Positions 46,801-60,122 of a stretch of 64,000 nt of DNA are shown in pieces. The notes beneath the pieces were generated by a model. It did no database searches. It was not told the DNA's origin and saw only the letters and a program-made list of their open reading frames with translations. The stretch's first letter is position 1; each line of letters starts with the position of its first letter. The position numbers were made by a program, and so were the translations under genes. Where the stretch lies: the NCBI RefSeq assembly GCF_022965805.1, contig NC_133105.1, positions 5,084,001 through 5,148,000 of the forward strand. The letters run 5' to 3'. The stretch comes from Primulina eburnea (Eukaryota; Streptophyta; Magnoliopsida; Lamiales; Gesneriaceae).

Positions 46801-49119
46801 AAAATATTACTTTTTATGCTAAGAGTATTACTTTTTTATGGTGAATACCGGTAAGATTGACCCGTCTCATTGATAAAGATTCGTGAGACCGTCTCACAAG
46901 AGACCTACTCAATTATTATATATATTGTAATTTAAAAATTACTATTAATTTAATACTATTTTTATAATTTTATTTATAATAAAATTATATTTTTTTATTG
47001 ATTTTATTAATTATTATTATAAATATTTATACCAAAAATATTTCAAAAATAAAATGAGATATATATATATAAAGTTGAGAAAATGGGAATGCCAACCAAC
47101 ATGGTAAGACCATTGGAATGACATTCCAAAAGCTATACAAACAAAAAAATGGAATGAAATTGTCCATTCCCACCTCATTCCATCCTACCAAGCATGTCAT
47201 TAGTGTTTGTACTTTTCATTTAATCTACTTTTGGCTTTTGAAGAGCCAGTCGATTTATTCTGAAATGGCAAGTTAGGATTGTTTTTTATGCAGGTTTTGC
47301 TTTCTTTTACAGGTTTGAACCTGATATGCTTGCATTCTCGGGATGTTATTATGGTGGAGGAGACAAAGAAAGAAAGGAATTGGGTAAAATACGGCGGAGG
47401 TGGAAAACTTTACATGTAAGTTTTCATATTTCAGCATTTCGTGTTTAATTTTTTTAATGACATATTTTTCGCCCTCATCCTCAAAGTATTGAGGGTTTAC
47501 CGTTTAATTCCTGAACTCAAAATGTGCCATTTTACTCTATAAACCTTGAAGTATATACCAACTTGGAAGTTTCATTTAAATCTGGAAACCAACCTCAGAA
47601 GGAATTAACAGTTTGTGTAGATCTGGTTTTATGCGTTATAAAATAAAAAAAAATACGTGAAAATGCACGGTGATATCTTCATTGGCATTTTAAGTAAGAT
47701 CTTTCACTACAAAAAAGTCTTAGAATATGCATTTTGCCCCCTCTCCCCCAAAACTTTAATCAATTTTGACATTAGGTTGGTTTTAGATTTGAATGAAAAG
47801 GTGCGAAATGGGTCCCATTTTTTAATTTTAGAGGGGTTTACTATGCTACCATTTAACATTGGAAAGATTACTTGCCTTTTTTGTAAGTCTTAATGAGGAT
47901 GGCAAAACAATGAGACACAGTTGAATAACAATAATTGGTTGGTAATTACCTTCCAGAACCAGGTAGTTTTTTTCCTTCTCTTTTGGGGTGGGAAGTTGGT
48001 GGCGGTTGGTCTATGAGTTGACTGTTTTGAACCAACTTACATAAATGGAGAGTTTTCACTGAGATATGTTTAGTTAGATTTTAACTTGAAGGATGTAATT
48101 GTTGATGTTCTATACAATTCCAGCGAGTATTTTGATATACTGAGTTGCTGGCTCATTTGCTTTGTGTGTCCTTTCAATGCACAAAGGATCAAACTACCTT
48201 TCTACTTTCTGGAAATAGTTTAATAGGCAACATGAATCAAAATTGAGTATCATGGATTAATTTTCAGATTGGTGATCCAGAGAGAGGGAGACGGCAAGGG
48301 AAATGCCCCCTTACTCCTGAGGAAGTTGGTCTTGTGCTAAGAGCCCTTGGGTATGACACAGATACTCATATTTATGTAGCGTCTGGAGAAGTATATGGTG
48401 GGGAAGAGACATTGGCCCCCTTAAAGGCTCTTTTCCCCAATTTCTATTCGAAAGATACCATAGCAAAGAAGGAAGAGTTGCAGCCTTTTTCTCAGTATTC
48501 CTCTCGAATGGCTGCACTTGATTTTATAGTTTGCGATGAAAGTGATGTGTTTGTTACAAATAACAACGGAAACATGGCCAAAATTTTAGCAGGGCGAAGG
48601 TTTGCTTTCCTTTCCCTCTGATTTTTTGTTTCTACTTTTTTCTGTGACTTTTAATTATTCTCATCGCCAAATTCTAATGCATTTATAGCTCTCGCTTTCA
48701 GGAGATATTTTGGACACAAACCGACAATTCGTCCAAATGCTAAGAAGCTGTACAGACTGTTCTTGAACCGAAATAACATGACCTGGGAAGAGTTTGCCTC
48801 AAAAGTTCGTGTGTATCAGAGAGGTTTCATGGGAGAGCCGAAGGTGAGGCCCGGGAGGGGTGTTTTTCATGAAAACCCATCTTCCTGCATTTGTGAAGAC
48901 TCTGAAGCCAAAAAGACCATGGATCCGATCCCAAAACATAAGAAAGACACAAATGTAGCAGTCGAAGATCAAAACCCTAATGATGAACCAGAATGGTCTG
49001 ATCCTGAAGATGAAGATGATCAAATGAATCAGCTGGGCAAGTTTCCCCGCAATGAAACTTCCTCAGACTATGACACAGTACCCGAAGAGCCTGAGTTGGA
49101 GGAGTTCCTTTCTGATTGA
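43848..49119 (+). CDS. O-fucosyltransferase-family Golgi glycosyltransferase
   Basis: Ten exons: 43848-43994, 44083-44136, 44225-44315, 44465-44541, 45057-45145, 45228-45408, 45886-46067, 47313-47415, 48268-48599, 48702-49119; 557 residues. Start MAIPRRRHQFRRRM: a basic tail followed by one membrane segment (IPAICAISAALLILFGFLSF, residues about 15-34), a type II Golgi topology. The catalytic domain shows the plant O-fucosyltransferase signatures YLAIATSGGLNQQRTGITDA, VARILNATLVVPKL-like text, FSDIFNVDWF, ALHLRFEPDMLAFSGC, LTPEEVGLVLRALGY and DFIVCDESDVFVTNNNGNMA. The acidic tail (EWSDPEDEDDQ) is typical. Likely role: transfer of fucose or a related sugar to a protein or cell-wall glycan; the acceptor is unknown. 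Intron 7 (46068-47312) carries a transposon-like insertion with a nested short repeat. Confidence 0.93.
46260..47196. mobile_element. AT-rich inverted-repeat element inside an intron
   Basis: Ends CATGTTTGGTATGGTTGAAT (from 46260) and the inverse of ATTCCATCCTACCAAGCATG (to 47196) form an imperfect TIR of about 25 bp. GGAATGGAATACAATT-like subterminal motifs occur inward of the left end and GGAATGAAATTG-like motifs inward of the right. The interior is almost pure A/T with TTA runs and hosts short-repeat copy 17. It lies wholly within intron 7 of the O-fucosyltransferase gene. A target duplication is not clear. Confidence 0.65.
46727..46911 (+). mobile_element. GTGAGACGG-family short repeat, copy 17, with exact 8-bp target duplication
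   Basis: 185-bp forward copy (GGAAAAAACTAGTATGAAAC to AAGAGACCTACTCA) bounded by ATTATTAT at 46719-46726 and 46912-46919. It is nested in the AT-rich TIR element of the same intron, so it is younger. The flanking DNA is TTA-rich, so the octamer match is weaker evidence here than at 19564 or 51562. Confidence 0.88.
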
Positions 49120-50931
49120 ATGCTGAAAGTCATCAGTGTATATAAGCTTTCCTGTTCAATCAATCTGCTGCTTCAAGTGACTAGTCCGCTCATGGTCTTG
49201 AGAGTCGGGAGGGCTGTAAATAACATGCTGCATGGACAGCAGACAATATTTTCTTAAATCCGTAGTGTGTATACAAAAGTAGAACACGGAAACATTACTT
49301 TGCCAATTAACTTGGCAGCAAATTTGAGGAAATTTATTTAGATATCGATTCAAAACCTGTATATAAATCTGATTTTTTTCTTTCAACATTGTGTAAATAA
49401 TTGTTGTATCATAAAACTTGAGGGAGGGTAGGGAAATGGATGGCTCTGGGGATTGTGTAAATTTTCTTGCTGTTTATTTTTGTATAAAAAACACACCTCA
49501 AATCTTCCTGAGGTATTCTACTAATTGAAATATGTTGATGTATCTTTTCTATATAGAGGTTGCCTCGTTTTTCATTTCTTAAAATGATCCTTCGAACTCC
49601 AAAGATAAATTAAATATTTGTGTGGTCGTTCAGGCTTGGTATCCAATATGTATGGAGATTTGTCTCGGTTCGAGCTTGGAAAGAAGATAGATTCAAAAGA
49701 GGAACTGACAAGTTTTGGGCCTCTGCCATTTTTCATCCGACTGTAATTTTTACACATATAAACGTAAAATAAATTTGCTAACTCCTGGAACAACACTCAA
49801 ATAATAATTATACAAATATATTGTTTGATATTTGAGTTATTCTATCTCTTGAAATGTCCAGTGTATTTGTATAATTATTTTTTACCTTATTAATAAATAT
49901 AATTTTCAAAAAAATAAAATAAAACAAAACGTCTAATTAACCTTATCAGCACACTCTGAACCCCATATTAGGTGATATTTTGTTCGGCTACGTGAGTTAC
50001 TACCACTGGTCTGTTATGACAAGCGATTGACTCTAATGGAGAAAATGAAACTAAAAAAACTTCCATCTACTAAGTGGGAATTTTGAAACTAGAGCGTCGT
50101 TATAATTTCACACGCCGAGGTAGTTTTGGAGAGATTTTGCTTATTTTAAATTGATTACTCTAGAAATTATTTTGAAGTTGGTGAGAAGCTAAAGTAGCGA
50201 GCGTTTGAAAATAAAAATCTAAAGTTAATACAAACTAAAATTTGAGTGGAATTTTTGGAAAATAAGTGCTTCAAAATTAATTTTTATTTAAACCAAAACT
50301 ATATCCTTGAAAAAATATATAAGATTAATAAAAATATATAAAAAAGGACAGAATTTGTATAAACACAAAAAATATGTAAAAAAAAAGAAAATTGCAAATG
50401 CAAATTATATAAAAATGATTATTTAAAAATAAATATAATATGAAAAATATTTTAACAATACAAATGTCAACTTATAATTTTAAACTTTAAACAAAAAAGC
50501 AAAAGCAAGAAAAAACATAATACTCTTACTTCTATTTTTTGGATAAATGTTACGGAAGTTAAAGTTAACATTCACATATACTCAAAAGCACTTTTATGTA
50601 GCCAGAATCTAAGAAGCGCTTCTTAGAGCTCTCTCAAACATTTTTGCCTGAACTCTGACATTTTACATTGTGTTGGATAGATTGAACTTAATTTGAATGA
50701 AGATATTTGATTTGAAGAAGAATATAGAGTATGGATTTCAAACGAAATCCATTTTGAGAGTTTTTTTAAAAAAATATATCACAATTATTATTGAAATTGT
50801 TTTGACTTTATATTAACCAAATTTGAAAATCACTTAAATTTTTTAAGTTGAAATACGTTGCATTGCATTTGGACCGGATGCTTTGGATTTCAAGAAGTAT
50901 TTTTTAAAGAATGATTTGAAATAATTTCATA

Positions 50932-51303
50932 TGAGTGGGTCTCATGTGAGACCGTCTTACGGATCCCAATCTGTGAGACGGGTCAACCGTACTCATATTC
51001 ACAATAAAAGTAGAGTGTGTCTCATGTGAGACCGTCTCACGGATTTTAATCTGTGAGACGGATCAACCCTAGGATACTCACAAAAAAAAATAATACTTTT
51101 AGCATAAAAAAGTAATACTTTTTCATGGATTACCCAAATAAGATATCCGTCTCACAAATACGACCCGTAAGACCGTCTCACACAAGTTTTTTCCTAAAAA
51201 GTAATACCATCAGCATAAAAAATAATATTTTTCATGGATGACTCAAATAAGATATCCGTCTCACAAATACGACCCGTGAGACCGTCTCACACAAATTTTT
51301 GTC
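50932..51303 (-). mobile_element. GTGAGACGG-family short repeat, copy 18 (outer element, split)
   Basis: Reverse copy bounded by exact octamers ATTTCATA (50924-50931 and 51304-51311). Its two halves, 50932-51011 and about 51195-51303, are separated by a second complete copy inserted at the central AATAAAAAGTAATA motif. Confidence 0.92.
51012..51194 (-). mobile_element. GTGAGACGG-family short repeat, copy 19 (inner, nested)
   Basis: Complete reverse copy (AGAGTGTGTCTCATGTGAGA to CACAAGTTTTTTCC) inside copy 18. Flanks ATAAAAGT and TAAAAAGT are the duplicated target from the host copy with one base lost. Confidence 0.9.
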
Positions 51304-51569
51304 ATTTCATATTGAGATATATATGAAAGCAATTATAATAATTAAAAAATAACCAGCTAAAATGAATTTACCCAAACAAAAGTTGGATTTGGATTCGAGA
51401 AAAAAGATTTGACAATGATTTCAAATCTCTTTGTTTTGTAAGAATTTGGGATTCATCGTCAGTTAATACTAGTGACTATGCACATGCGATGTGTGTGTAC
51501 AATTTTTTTTATCATTATCAATGGACTAAAATGTAATTTGATAATTTATGGGGTGACTAAATTGATATT

Positions 51570-51752
51570 GGCAAAAACTTGTGTGAGACGGTCTCACGGG
51601 TCATATTTGTGAGACAGATCTCTTATTTGGGTCACCCATGAAAAAGTATTACTTTTTATGCTAAGAGTATTACTTTTTATTATGAATATGAGTAGGGTTG
51701 ACCCGTCTCACAGATTATGATCCGTGAGACGGTCTCACATGAGACCCACTCA
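51570..51752 (+). mobile_element. GTGAGACGG-family short repeat, copy 20, with exact 8-bp target duplication
   Basis: 183-bp forward copy (GGCAAAAACTTGTGTGAGAC to GAGACCCACTCA) between perfect TTGATATT octamers at 51562-51569 and 51753-51760. Its intact duplication and high similarity to copy 9 mark it as one of the youngest insertions. Confidence 0.94.
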
Positions 51753-52143
51753 TTGATATTTAAATTGTTGAAATAAAAAAAATAAATAGAAGTGTGTGTT
51801 GAAATTTTAAAAAAAAAATAACAAAAAACAAAAGTGTAATATTAATATCATGTAAGGGTAAAATTGGAAAAAAAAACTTGATGTCCTCCTAGGTAGTTAC
51901 TATCATGTGCTCGTCCTTAATATAATAAATAATAATATAATAATATAATAGTATAGATATATCCTGATCCAAGATCCAAGATCCAGATCCAAAATTGGGC
52001 CTTCTCGAAAATTTTAACAATCAGCCCAATCCAATGTTTCAACTGCAGATGTAGCCCACAGTTCAGGAATATGTATATGAGGTTCAACACATCGCTCAAG
52101 TATATTTTGGCAATTTTTTCCTGAATCGTGGAGTTGCTGTACA

Positions 52144-55100
52144 ATGCAAGGAGGATCAACCGGCGTTGGATATGGACTCAAATATCAGGTCAATTCTAGA
52201 TCTCCTGAATCTACTAAACATAACTTGGTGAAAAGATTTGAAACCTGGATGGAATTTTAATTTCTGTAGGCGAGGTGCATTTCCGATGTGAAAGCAGATG
52301 TAGATCACACCAGTTTCTTAACAGGAACTCTTAGCCTTAAAGAAGAAAACGAAGTATGTGTTGATCTTTACTCGAGCTCAGTTAGCGCCGTTTTAGTTTG
52401 GATTTCGGAAGATGTTGATCAAAATAATCTGTGAATTTGCAGGTACATTTGATAAGGCTTTCTTCTGGTGGCACAGAATTGATCTGCGAGGGTTTGTTCT
52501 CGCATCCGAATGAAATATGGGATCTCGCATCCTGTCCTTTCGATCAACGCATATTTTCTACTGTTTTCTCTTCTGGTAGTTGTTTACACTCACTTTCAGA
52601 TTATTACAGAGCTTCATTATCCTAGCTTATGCAATTATTAGATTTTTTCTGTAAAATCTGGTTATGACTAAAAATTAAGCAAGTTTTTGGGATCCCCATC
52701 GTATAAATTTATTTGAGCTTGAATTGTTAATGTAGCCTAGTTTTAACTGCATTTAAGCTCTTAATTTGAAACACTTACTGGACTCGAGAAGCTAAGAAAT
52801 GGTAGAATGTTGATATAATTAGCAGGCTACTAGAGTTTGATTAGTTTTTGCCTTTTATCTTGAAATTGGTTACAGTTAGTTACAAAAATAGGATATTTCC
52901 CAATTCCTAATGTTATGCTGTTCACCTCCACCTGATTCCTTTGCTCTTGTTTATGTGTTATCATTATTTTTTTACTGTGTGAACTTTTATTTCATAGGCA
53001 GGAGAAAGTCATATTGACTAAATCTATCACATTGTTCACGAACAGTTTCTTAAACATAGATTCTTTAACAGCTGAATTCACTTTAAAAAAAAGTACAAGA
53101 CTGTTTCATATGGTTTAATCTCGATTACTGTTTAGCTGATGTTTGCTTTGTGTTTTTTAAGGGGAAACATATGAGGCAGTGGTCTGGCAAATTCCTGAGT
53201 TATACGGCCAGCTGAGTTCCCCTCAATTGGAACGCATTGCTTCTCTGGATTCTCATACTTGCAAGATTAGAAGGTGATCTTTCTTTGTGGATCAGCAATA
53301 GATGAGCTGGTCCAGGATTTGTAACAATTATTAGCATTTTGCCTAATTTCTCATTTCTTCTCCTTATATAATGTGAATATGACACTCTTGTGATTGAAAG
53401 TTTGTGTTGAGTACTTGAAATGCCTGCATATAATGAAGCAACTTATCTAAAGAAAGCTAAAATGTTATATTTCCCACGAATTGCTGATATATTTACTTTT
53501 CAGATTTTAGAAGCTTCCCGATGCTAATACCTGCTTTTCAATTTCTTCAGTTGGTGTAAAATATCACTGTGGGAAAAAAAACTCTAGGTTCGTGGTAGCT
53601 GACTTTGGTGAGCTAATGAAAGTTGATATGGGTTTTACACTCTGTATTGATCCACAAATTGCATCATCAATTGATACAATTTTAGATTAAGTTTCATGGT
53701 TTGGTAGAACATCATGGTTGGCAATCTGTTTCTACATGGCCTATTAATTTCGAATCACAGATACTGCAGTTGACGACTATGTCCCATGATTGATTGGAAG
53801 GACCATAAATGAGAATGTCTTCCTTTTTGAACATTGAGTACACTTATAGATTGTGAAGATCCTTAGGACTTAATTTATTATTAACCTGAGCTTTTCCTCT
53901 TTGATGCTCTTTGGACTCACGCTGTAATTTGGACAAGACGGATCCTTTATTTTGCTGGAATTCCTCTGCTCTAGCAATTCAATTCTACTTTATATACTGA
54001 AAGATATTGCTACTATTTGCAGTGTACTTTGGTGGCCCACTGGAAGGCATGACAAGTTGGTTAGTATTGATGAGGAGAATCTCTTCTTGTGGAGCTTAGA
54101 TATTTCGAAGAAGACTGCTCAGGTATGCATAACTCATCATTACAATTGACAGAGATGCTTTATAATTGATTATTATAGACAACATACTATGGAATTAGCA
54201 CTGTTTTTAGTCAATTGTGTTTTTACTTCACTGCCCCTACTTTTGAAAAATGGTTGACTTTATGTATGGTCCTTCTAGGTTGTTGGAAAATCTTATTTTA
54301 GACTTTCCCCCTTATATTTGGGCCCCTCCTCACATCTTCCCCAATGAAAGTTGAAGCTGCTAAGGGAAAAATAGCCTCGTTGAAAGAATTGGTAATGACA
54401 AGGGTTGAAATACTGCCTGAAGTGATTTCACTGTTTCTCGAGCAACATGATTTAAATTCTCTGCAGAAAGTTCCGTCTTTTGAAAATGAATTGGTGCTAT
54501 AGGCAAAGATATCAATATAATTATGGTTCTAGACCCAATTGTATGGCCATTTTATGATTTTATGAAGACCTATGCAAATTCAATTTGGTTGGTGATTCCT
54601 TAGTTTTGTTTTGTGAACAAAAGAAAGCGAAGAAATATTAATTTATTTGAATCATCTCTCCATGTAGCCTACACCGCAACTAGCGAGAATGTGCTATGAT
54701 GACGATTTGAATCATCTCCTCTCAGTATGTCATGTTTTGTGCTTATTGGTTCACATGAAGATGGTTTAATTTCTTTTTCGTAATTGTCAAAAATGGTTAT
54801 TTATTTTTCCTATTTGTAGTCGTGCTTTGTGTCATCTGTACAATTGATGCCTTCAGGTTATATGCTTCTGGATAAATAATGGCTGTGAATGCTTAGGTGA
54901 AATGTGTTTAAAACTTGTTTATGAATATTATCCTCAGGACTTGATTTTATAAGCATACTTTGGTCTGAGTTATTTTGTTTAGTCTACTGTTTTGCAATGC
55001 TCTCTCTTTAAGAGTCATTATCTTTTCATAATGAAATGTGAGTTGGAATGGATTTTTCAGTTTTCTTAATCAACTGTTTTCATGACTCTCACTCTTTCAG

Positions 55101-58043
55101 AATCATTATCTCTTCATAATAAAATGTGATTTGTACACTTATTATAATGCATGGAATATCTATGTGAGATGCAAATGTGAATTATTGTTGCCAATAATTT
55201 TTATTGAATTTTTCATTCTCAATTTTGAAAATTATAACGTTCATTCAATCTTTATATTGACCTACCTTGGTTTCACTCCACTATTTTTCTCACAAAAAAG
55301 TTAAATTTATTCTTTATACGTTCATCTCAGTTTCTGTTTACCTTGGTTTAAGTTCAATTATTGCTACACTTCTTGCAATCAAATAGATTGCGATGCTAGT
55401 TTTATTTGATCACTTGTTCTCCATTTTGATTTGTTCAGAAGATTTAGTCACGAGTTACCATAAGTTCTTTATCAACATCGATTTGTTTCCATGTTGCATC
55501 ATGATGTGTTTCAACATGCATTTGGTCGCAGAAATAGGGATCTTGAACCACTTAATGACCCCTTTATGTTCTGGATAATTCTTATCCATTGTCTATTGTG
55601 TAATCTAGGTACAATCACAAGAATCTGTGGGCATGCTTCATTATCTATCTGGTGGTGCCTGGGATCCTCATGACTTCAATTCTGTTTCATTGACAAGTGA
55701 ATCATCGGTACAACTGTGGGATTTGAGGACGATGAAGTATGTTAACTTTGATTCAACTTTTTTGCATATTTCTAAGAAACAAATTAATGGGAACCTATTT
55801 TAGCTTCATATTCAAGTTATGCAGTATGTGGATTGTTTGATTATTAAATTGGTTTCATGATTCTTTTATGCGTATAGTTACAGTTTGGTTTTATTCAGTG
55901 CTGTAATGCATAGTACAACCCTCTTTTTTCTTGCCTTGTTGCGGTTTTGTCATTTGCAATGAGAATCTACTTTGGTACTTCCTGCTTATTCGAGTTTGCC
56001 ATGAATGGTATAAGTAAAATTTCAGTCCTGCCGCTATCACTTACTAATATTGATATAGTAAATTTATTAGCTGTTTAATTAGTTGACAACGTATTTTGAA
56101 AACAAACATTTTGATTGTGACTATTATTTATGATTCTCGTGCATGCAGGAAGACGGATTCCATTGAGCATTCTCATGTCCGCAATGTAGACTACAACATG
56201 AAAAAGAGGTACATGCTTGTAAGTACCATGAAAACTTCACGAGTGCATTTCAAACCCATAGGTTGTCCTATGTTTCCTATCAAAAAAAAAAAAAAAAGGT
56301 TGTCCTAGTCTCAAGTAGGTCCTTGGGCATAGTATACCGATGTCTAATATGTTCATGAGATTACATTAAACTGCCACTGCTCATCTTTTTCCTTAAATCT
56401 CATTTGACCATTTCATCTGCGAGAATTTTCTAATAAATTTTACCTGATCTTTTACTTCAGATGATCTTGTTTTTCTTGGTAAAAAGGGAATAGTCAACTT
56501 TTAGAATCATCTAAACTTGAACCTACATTGCAATATTTAAACTCTTCGCTGTTGGACAAATCAGTCTTGTGTGGCATGCTCACGTTTTTCTCTTTCGAAG
56601 CACACTTCCCATCATAGTTTTTTCGATTCTGTCTTTTGAGCCACCGGCCACGCCTAGAAATTATCGTTTGGTTGTAGAAATATCAGGGTTTGGTGATGAA
56701 TGAAGCAGTCCCATTCTAGACTACTTTTAAGTGTTGCAATATGGCAAGTTGAAGAACATACACGTTGTCCATCTCTTAACCCATAAGACCCTTTTAATTT
56801 CACAGGTAACTGCAGAAGATGAGTCTGGCATACATATTTGGGACCTCAGGAAGCTGAAATTCCCAGTTTCAGATCTCCCTGGACATTCGCACTGGTAAAT
56901 TTTTGCAGCATCAAATGTTGGTTTAGCTTATATTTTTAACATTTATGTGAGAGTTTCAAACATATATCTTCTTTGGATACCTTTACTTCTGTTTATTTTA
57001 GTTATTTTTAGTTGTTTGTTCTTTAAAAATGATATATTTTCTTTTCTTTCTTTTGCATTTGTTTACTAATTGTATACCAGTACCTTTGTCATTTGAATAA
57101 GATTGTTTAATCACTTGCTATTTTCTCATAATTGATTTTAATGGTGATATTCGAAATTTTTTCACAGGACCTGGACAGTAAAATGTAACCCTGAGTATCA
57201 AGGCCTAATTCTGGTACCTTCTTGCTCCTTATTGTCTACAAATCCTTCACACCCACTCTCTTTATGCACGCAGGATGTTATACAGTCGTTGCCCCTGTGA
57301 AGATGCTTTTGACGGAGTTTTTATCACCATATCATATGATTAAGCAAATCCATTTTTCCATATGAAATTGGGTTCCAGATCAGATGTGAGTTTCTCTTTT
57401 TATATACTGATGTTTTACTGATGATGCAAAGGTTTTGTAGAGTGCTGGAACTGACTCGGCTGTCAATCTGTGGTTTGCCTCTCCTCCAAGCAGTGATGAG
57501 CTGACATTAGATAGGTCTGTGGTTCATTTAATTACCAGGACTTGTTTCCATAACAGCGGTTCTTAGTGTTGCTCATAAGTCATAGGTAATGTCATTTTCT
57601 GGCAGCTTGGTGGGGCCGCCAAAGCGGAGTACAGATCCATTGCTCAATTCATACAGTGATTATGAAGACAGCGTCTATGGTAACTTTGCAAACTTGATTT
57701 GCTTTTGGCTTTAGTTCTGAATCTAATAAACAGCTCATTTTAATTCAGGTCTTGCTTGGAGTTCTCGAGAACCTTGGATATTTGCGTCTCTGTCTTATGA
57801 TGGGAGGGTAAGATTGCTGATTTCCTAGATTACCTATCCAAATTTAAGATTTATGTTATACGCTCAAAGTTTTTTTTCCCTTATTTGACGCATCGCTATA
57901 TCTACTTCGACTAATATGTGTGATTTTTTTGCTATGGTTATACAATTTTCACGAGTTTCTTCTGGAGTGTTGGTTACTGTAAGTTTGTTCTCTCTTTGCA
58001 GGTGGTCGTGGAATCCATCAAACCTCATCTTCCTAAACTATGA
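52144..58043 (+). CDS. EIPR1: EIPR1/TSSC1-like WD40-repeat protein
   Basis: Thirteen exons: 52144-52188, 52270-52353, 52443-52575, 53162-53273, 54023-54122, 55609-55736, 56149-56218, 56806-56894, 57168-57213, 57441-57514, 57606-57679, 57749-57807, 58002-58043; 351 residues, phase continuous. The start MQGGSTGVGYGLKYQARCIS resembles the YGLEFQAR start of EIPR1. Repeats follow, with blades ending in VQLWDLRTM, IHIWDLRKL and VNLWFASPP, and the last segment LAWSSREPWIFASLSYDGRV. EIPR1 binds the EARP/GARP tethering complexes in endosome-to-plasma-membrane and retrograde traffic. A beta-propeller scaffold in the cytosol or on endosomes is therefore inferred; no catalytic motif is expected. Length is near that of the animal protein (about 387). 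Orthology is from memory of the N terminus and repeat pattern. Confidence 0.9.
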
Positions 58044-58407
58044 AGTGAACGATTTAGTGGGTGCGACATACGTAATCCAGTTGCTGATTTTCTTTTTGTA
58101 TCGCATATCAGCTATTCATTTGTTAAATCTAATCTCAACGAGGTTTCTTGCGAAGTTCTGCTATTATTGACGACCATGAAATGTGTCGCATCGGTCCCAT
58201 CTGTCATATGGTATGCTGATTTTTCTTTCCTTATCCCTTCACACTGTAAACGTGGTTTGGATAAGTTTTGAATTTTATTAAAGTGAGGAGCCATTGATTT
58301 TATCCATTGATTTTATGGACTAGCGAAATTTGTTTTGGTTGGATCGGAAAGCTCGGGATATGCAAAAGTGTCCGATCTTTTTTTGTTTCTTTTCCCTTTT
58401 ATTTCTA

Positions 58408-58910
58408 GACAAGCATTTTAAATACGTTACTTCAAGGAGCAATTCATATACTTTTCATGGCTAGGATCAAATTGTGGCCAGAGCAGTCAAAAGACCAGAG
58501 GAAAAACCTAGAGAAACCGTTTAGCATCATTGGAAATTTTGTCTCTTTGTTTCTCCAAATGGATCGGGCGACTTGCAAAAATATACAGTGACGTAAAGCT
58601 TATCCTAATTCCACGTAATTGATGAGTCATTCTCGTCTCCTCGGGCATGTGTCCTTTCATTTATAGACAAGCATTTTAATTACGTTACTTTAAGGAGCAA
58701 CTCATATAATTTTCGTGGTTATGATCAAATTGTGGTGTCAGCACACTCGAAGACCAGAGGTAAAAACAAGAGAAACTGTCAGCGTTGTCGGAGATTTTGT
58801 TATTTGGATTGGACGACTTGCAAAAATATATAGTGTGCGTAAAGCTTATCCTAATTCCCTCTAAATGATTAGTCATTCTCGTGTCATCAGCATGTGTCAC
58901 TCTTTTCCAC
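58408..58910. repeat. Diverged tandem duplication, two units of about 250 bp
   Basis: Unit 1 (about 58408-58665) and unit 2 (about 58666-58910) both begin GACAAGCATTTTAA, run through ATGATCAAATTGTGG-type and AGACCAGAGG segments, GACTTGCAAAAATATA and GTAAAGCTTATCCTAATTCC, and end near TCATTCTCGTGTC. They differ at many sites, so the duplication is old. A 30-bp piece of the unit (TTATTTGGATTGGACGACTT and onward) recurs alone at about 59481-59510. No protein is encoded. Confidence 0.8.
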
Positions 58911-60063
58911 CAGGAACTCATCCTCCGAGCGAGCACGTAAGCATACACGACTTTTAATCTTATCCATTTTCCTTTCCAACATTTTATTTGGTTCTGACAC
59001 GTGGAATGCAAGTAATGATTAAGACGGAAGACATAGGATCTCCGCTATCATTATCTCAAATAAGTGTCTAGAAATCTGGAATCTAATTCCAAAGCCCGTC
59101 TTGTCGGAGGCCCACCAGAGCCCACTTGGCTCCCGGTAACCCGCTAAGAAATATTCTTGTGGTTGATGCAGTTAAAATAAATGAGTCGCGTAGACTGTAC
59201 ACTCGAGATCCGACTGGTTAGTAGTTGTCCACTTGGTCCGTAAATGAACTCACCTGGCTGGTAAACAGATCTACGTAGACAATACACAGTTAATTTGATC
59301 GTCGTCACTTGCGTCACGAACAGTCGTCAAGTGAGCGTATTTGGAGGGTGATATTAAGGTAGTGTTTGTAAATGTTTAAAAATTATAATTCTGAGGTTTT
59401 TTTTTCATGAATTTGCAAAATTTTGTAAAGAAAAATTTCATAATAATTTTTTAAGTTTTTCATAGAGTTAGTTTATTCTTTTATTTGGATTGGACGACTT
59501 GCAAAAATATTGTTAGTTTATTCTCTTATTTTGGTAAAATGGTTGGAACCCAAAACCAGAAACACATTAGTAAAAAAGTTGCCACTTGAAAAAAACAAAG
59601 GTACGACATACAACTTGAAATCCGGTACAGATCTCCTCCTACAAACTATACTACACTTGATGTTATATATATTAAATTTGTAGAAATTCAAAAAAACGAA
59701 AAGCTTCTTGCCTAATATTAATTTAATTTAAAATCTTATGTTTTTGAAAATCAAGCATAAAATCACTTAAATGATGTAAATATGTTAATTTTCTTTAACA
59801 CATGAGGTTAAATGTCCTTGCCTTTTGAAAATTGGATAATTTATCAGTCTTTATTTGTATGAAATCTTATTTATTTTAGATTTTTCATATGATAGGATGC
59901 TAGTAGCTACTCATACACGCATATTCATGTACAAGTAGCATTAGGTTTTCTATACAACTGTTTAATGGACATATATATGTGAAATAGTTTTTATCAATCG
60001 ATATTTAAAACGAAAAATAATATTTTTAAAATAAAAATAATAAATAATTTACGAATCAAATTG

Positions 60064-60066
<3 letters not shown>

Positions 60067-60120
<54 letters not shown>
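60067..60120. repeat. (TA)n microsatellite
   Basis: TA run of about 54 bp. Confidence 0.9.

Positions 60121-60122
<2 letters not shown>

Larger units (their letters stand above)
49120..52143. other. Intergenic region with nested short repeats
   Basis: O-fucosyltransferase 3' flank to about 49800. AT-rich DNA follows, then a nested pair of short repeats (50932-51303) and another copy (51570-51752). 51900-52143 is the 5' flank of the WD40 gene. No gene is supported in between. Confidence 0.55.
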
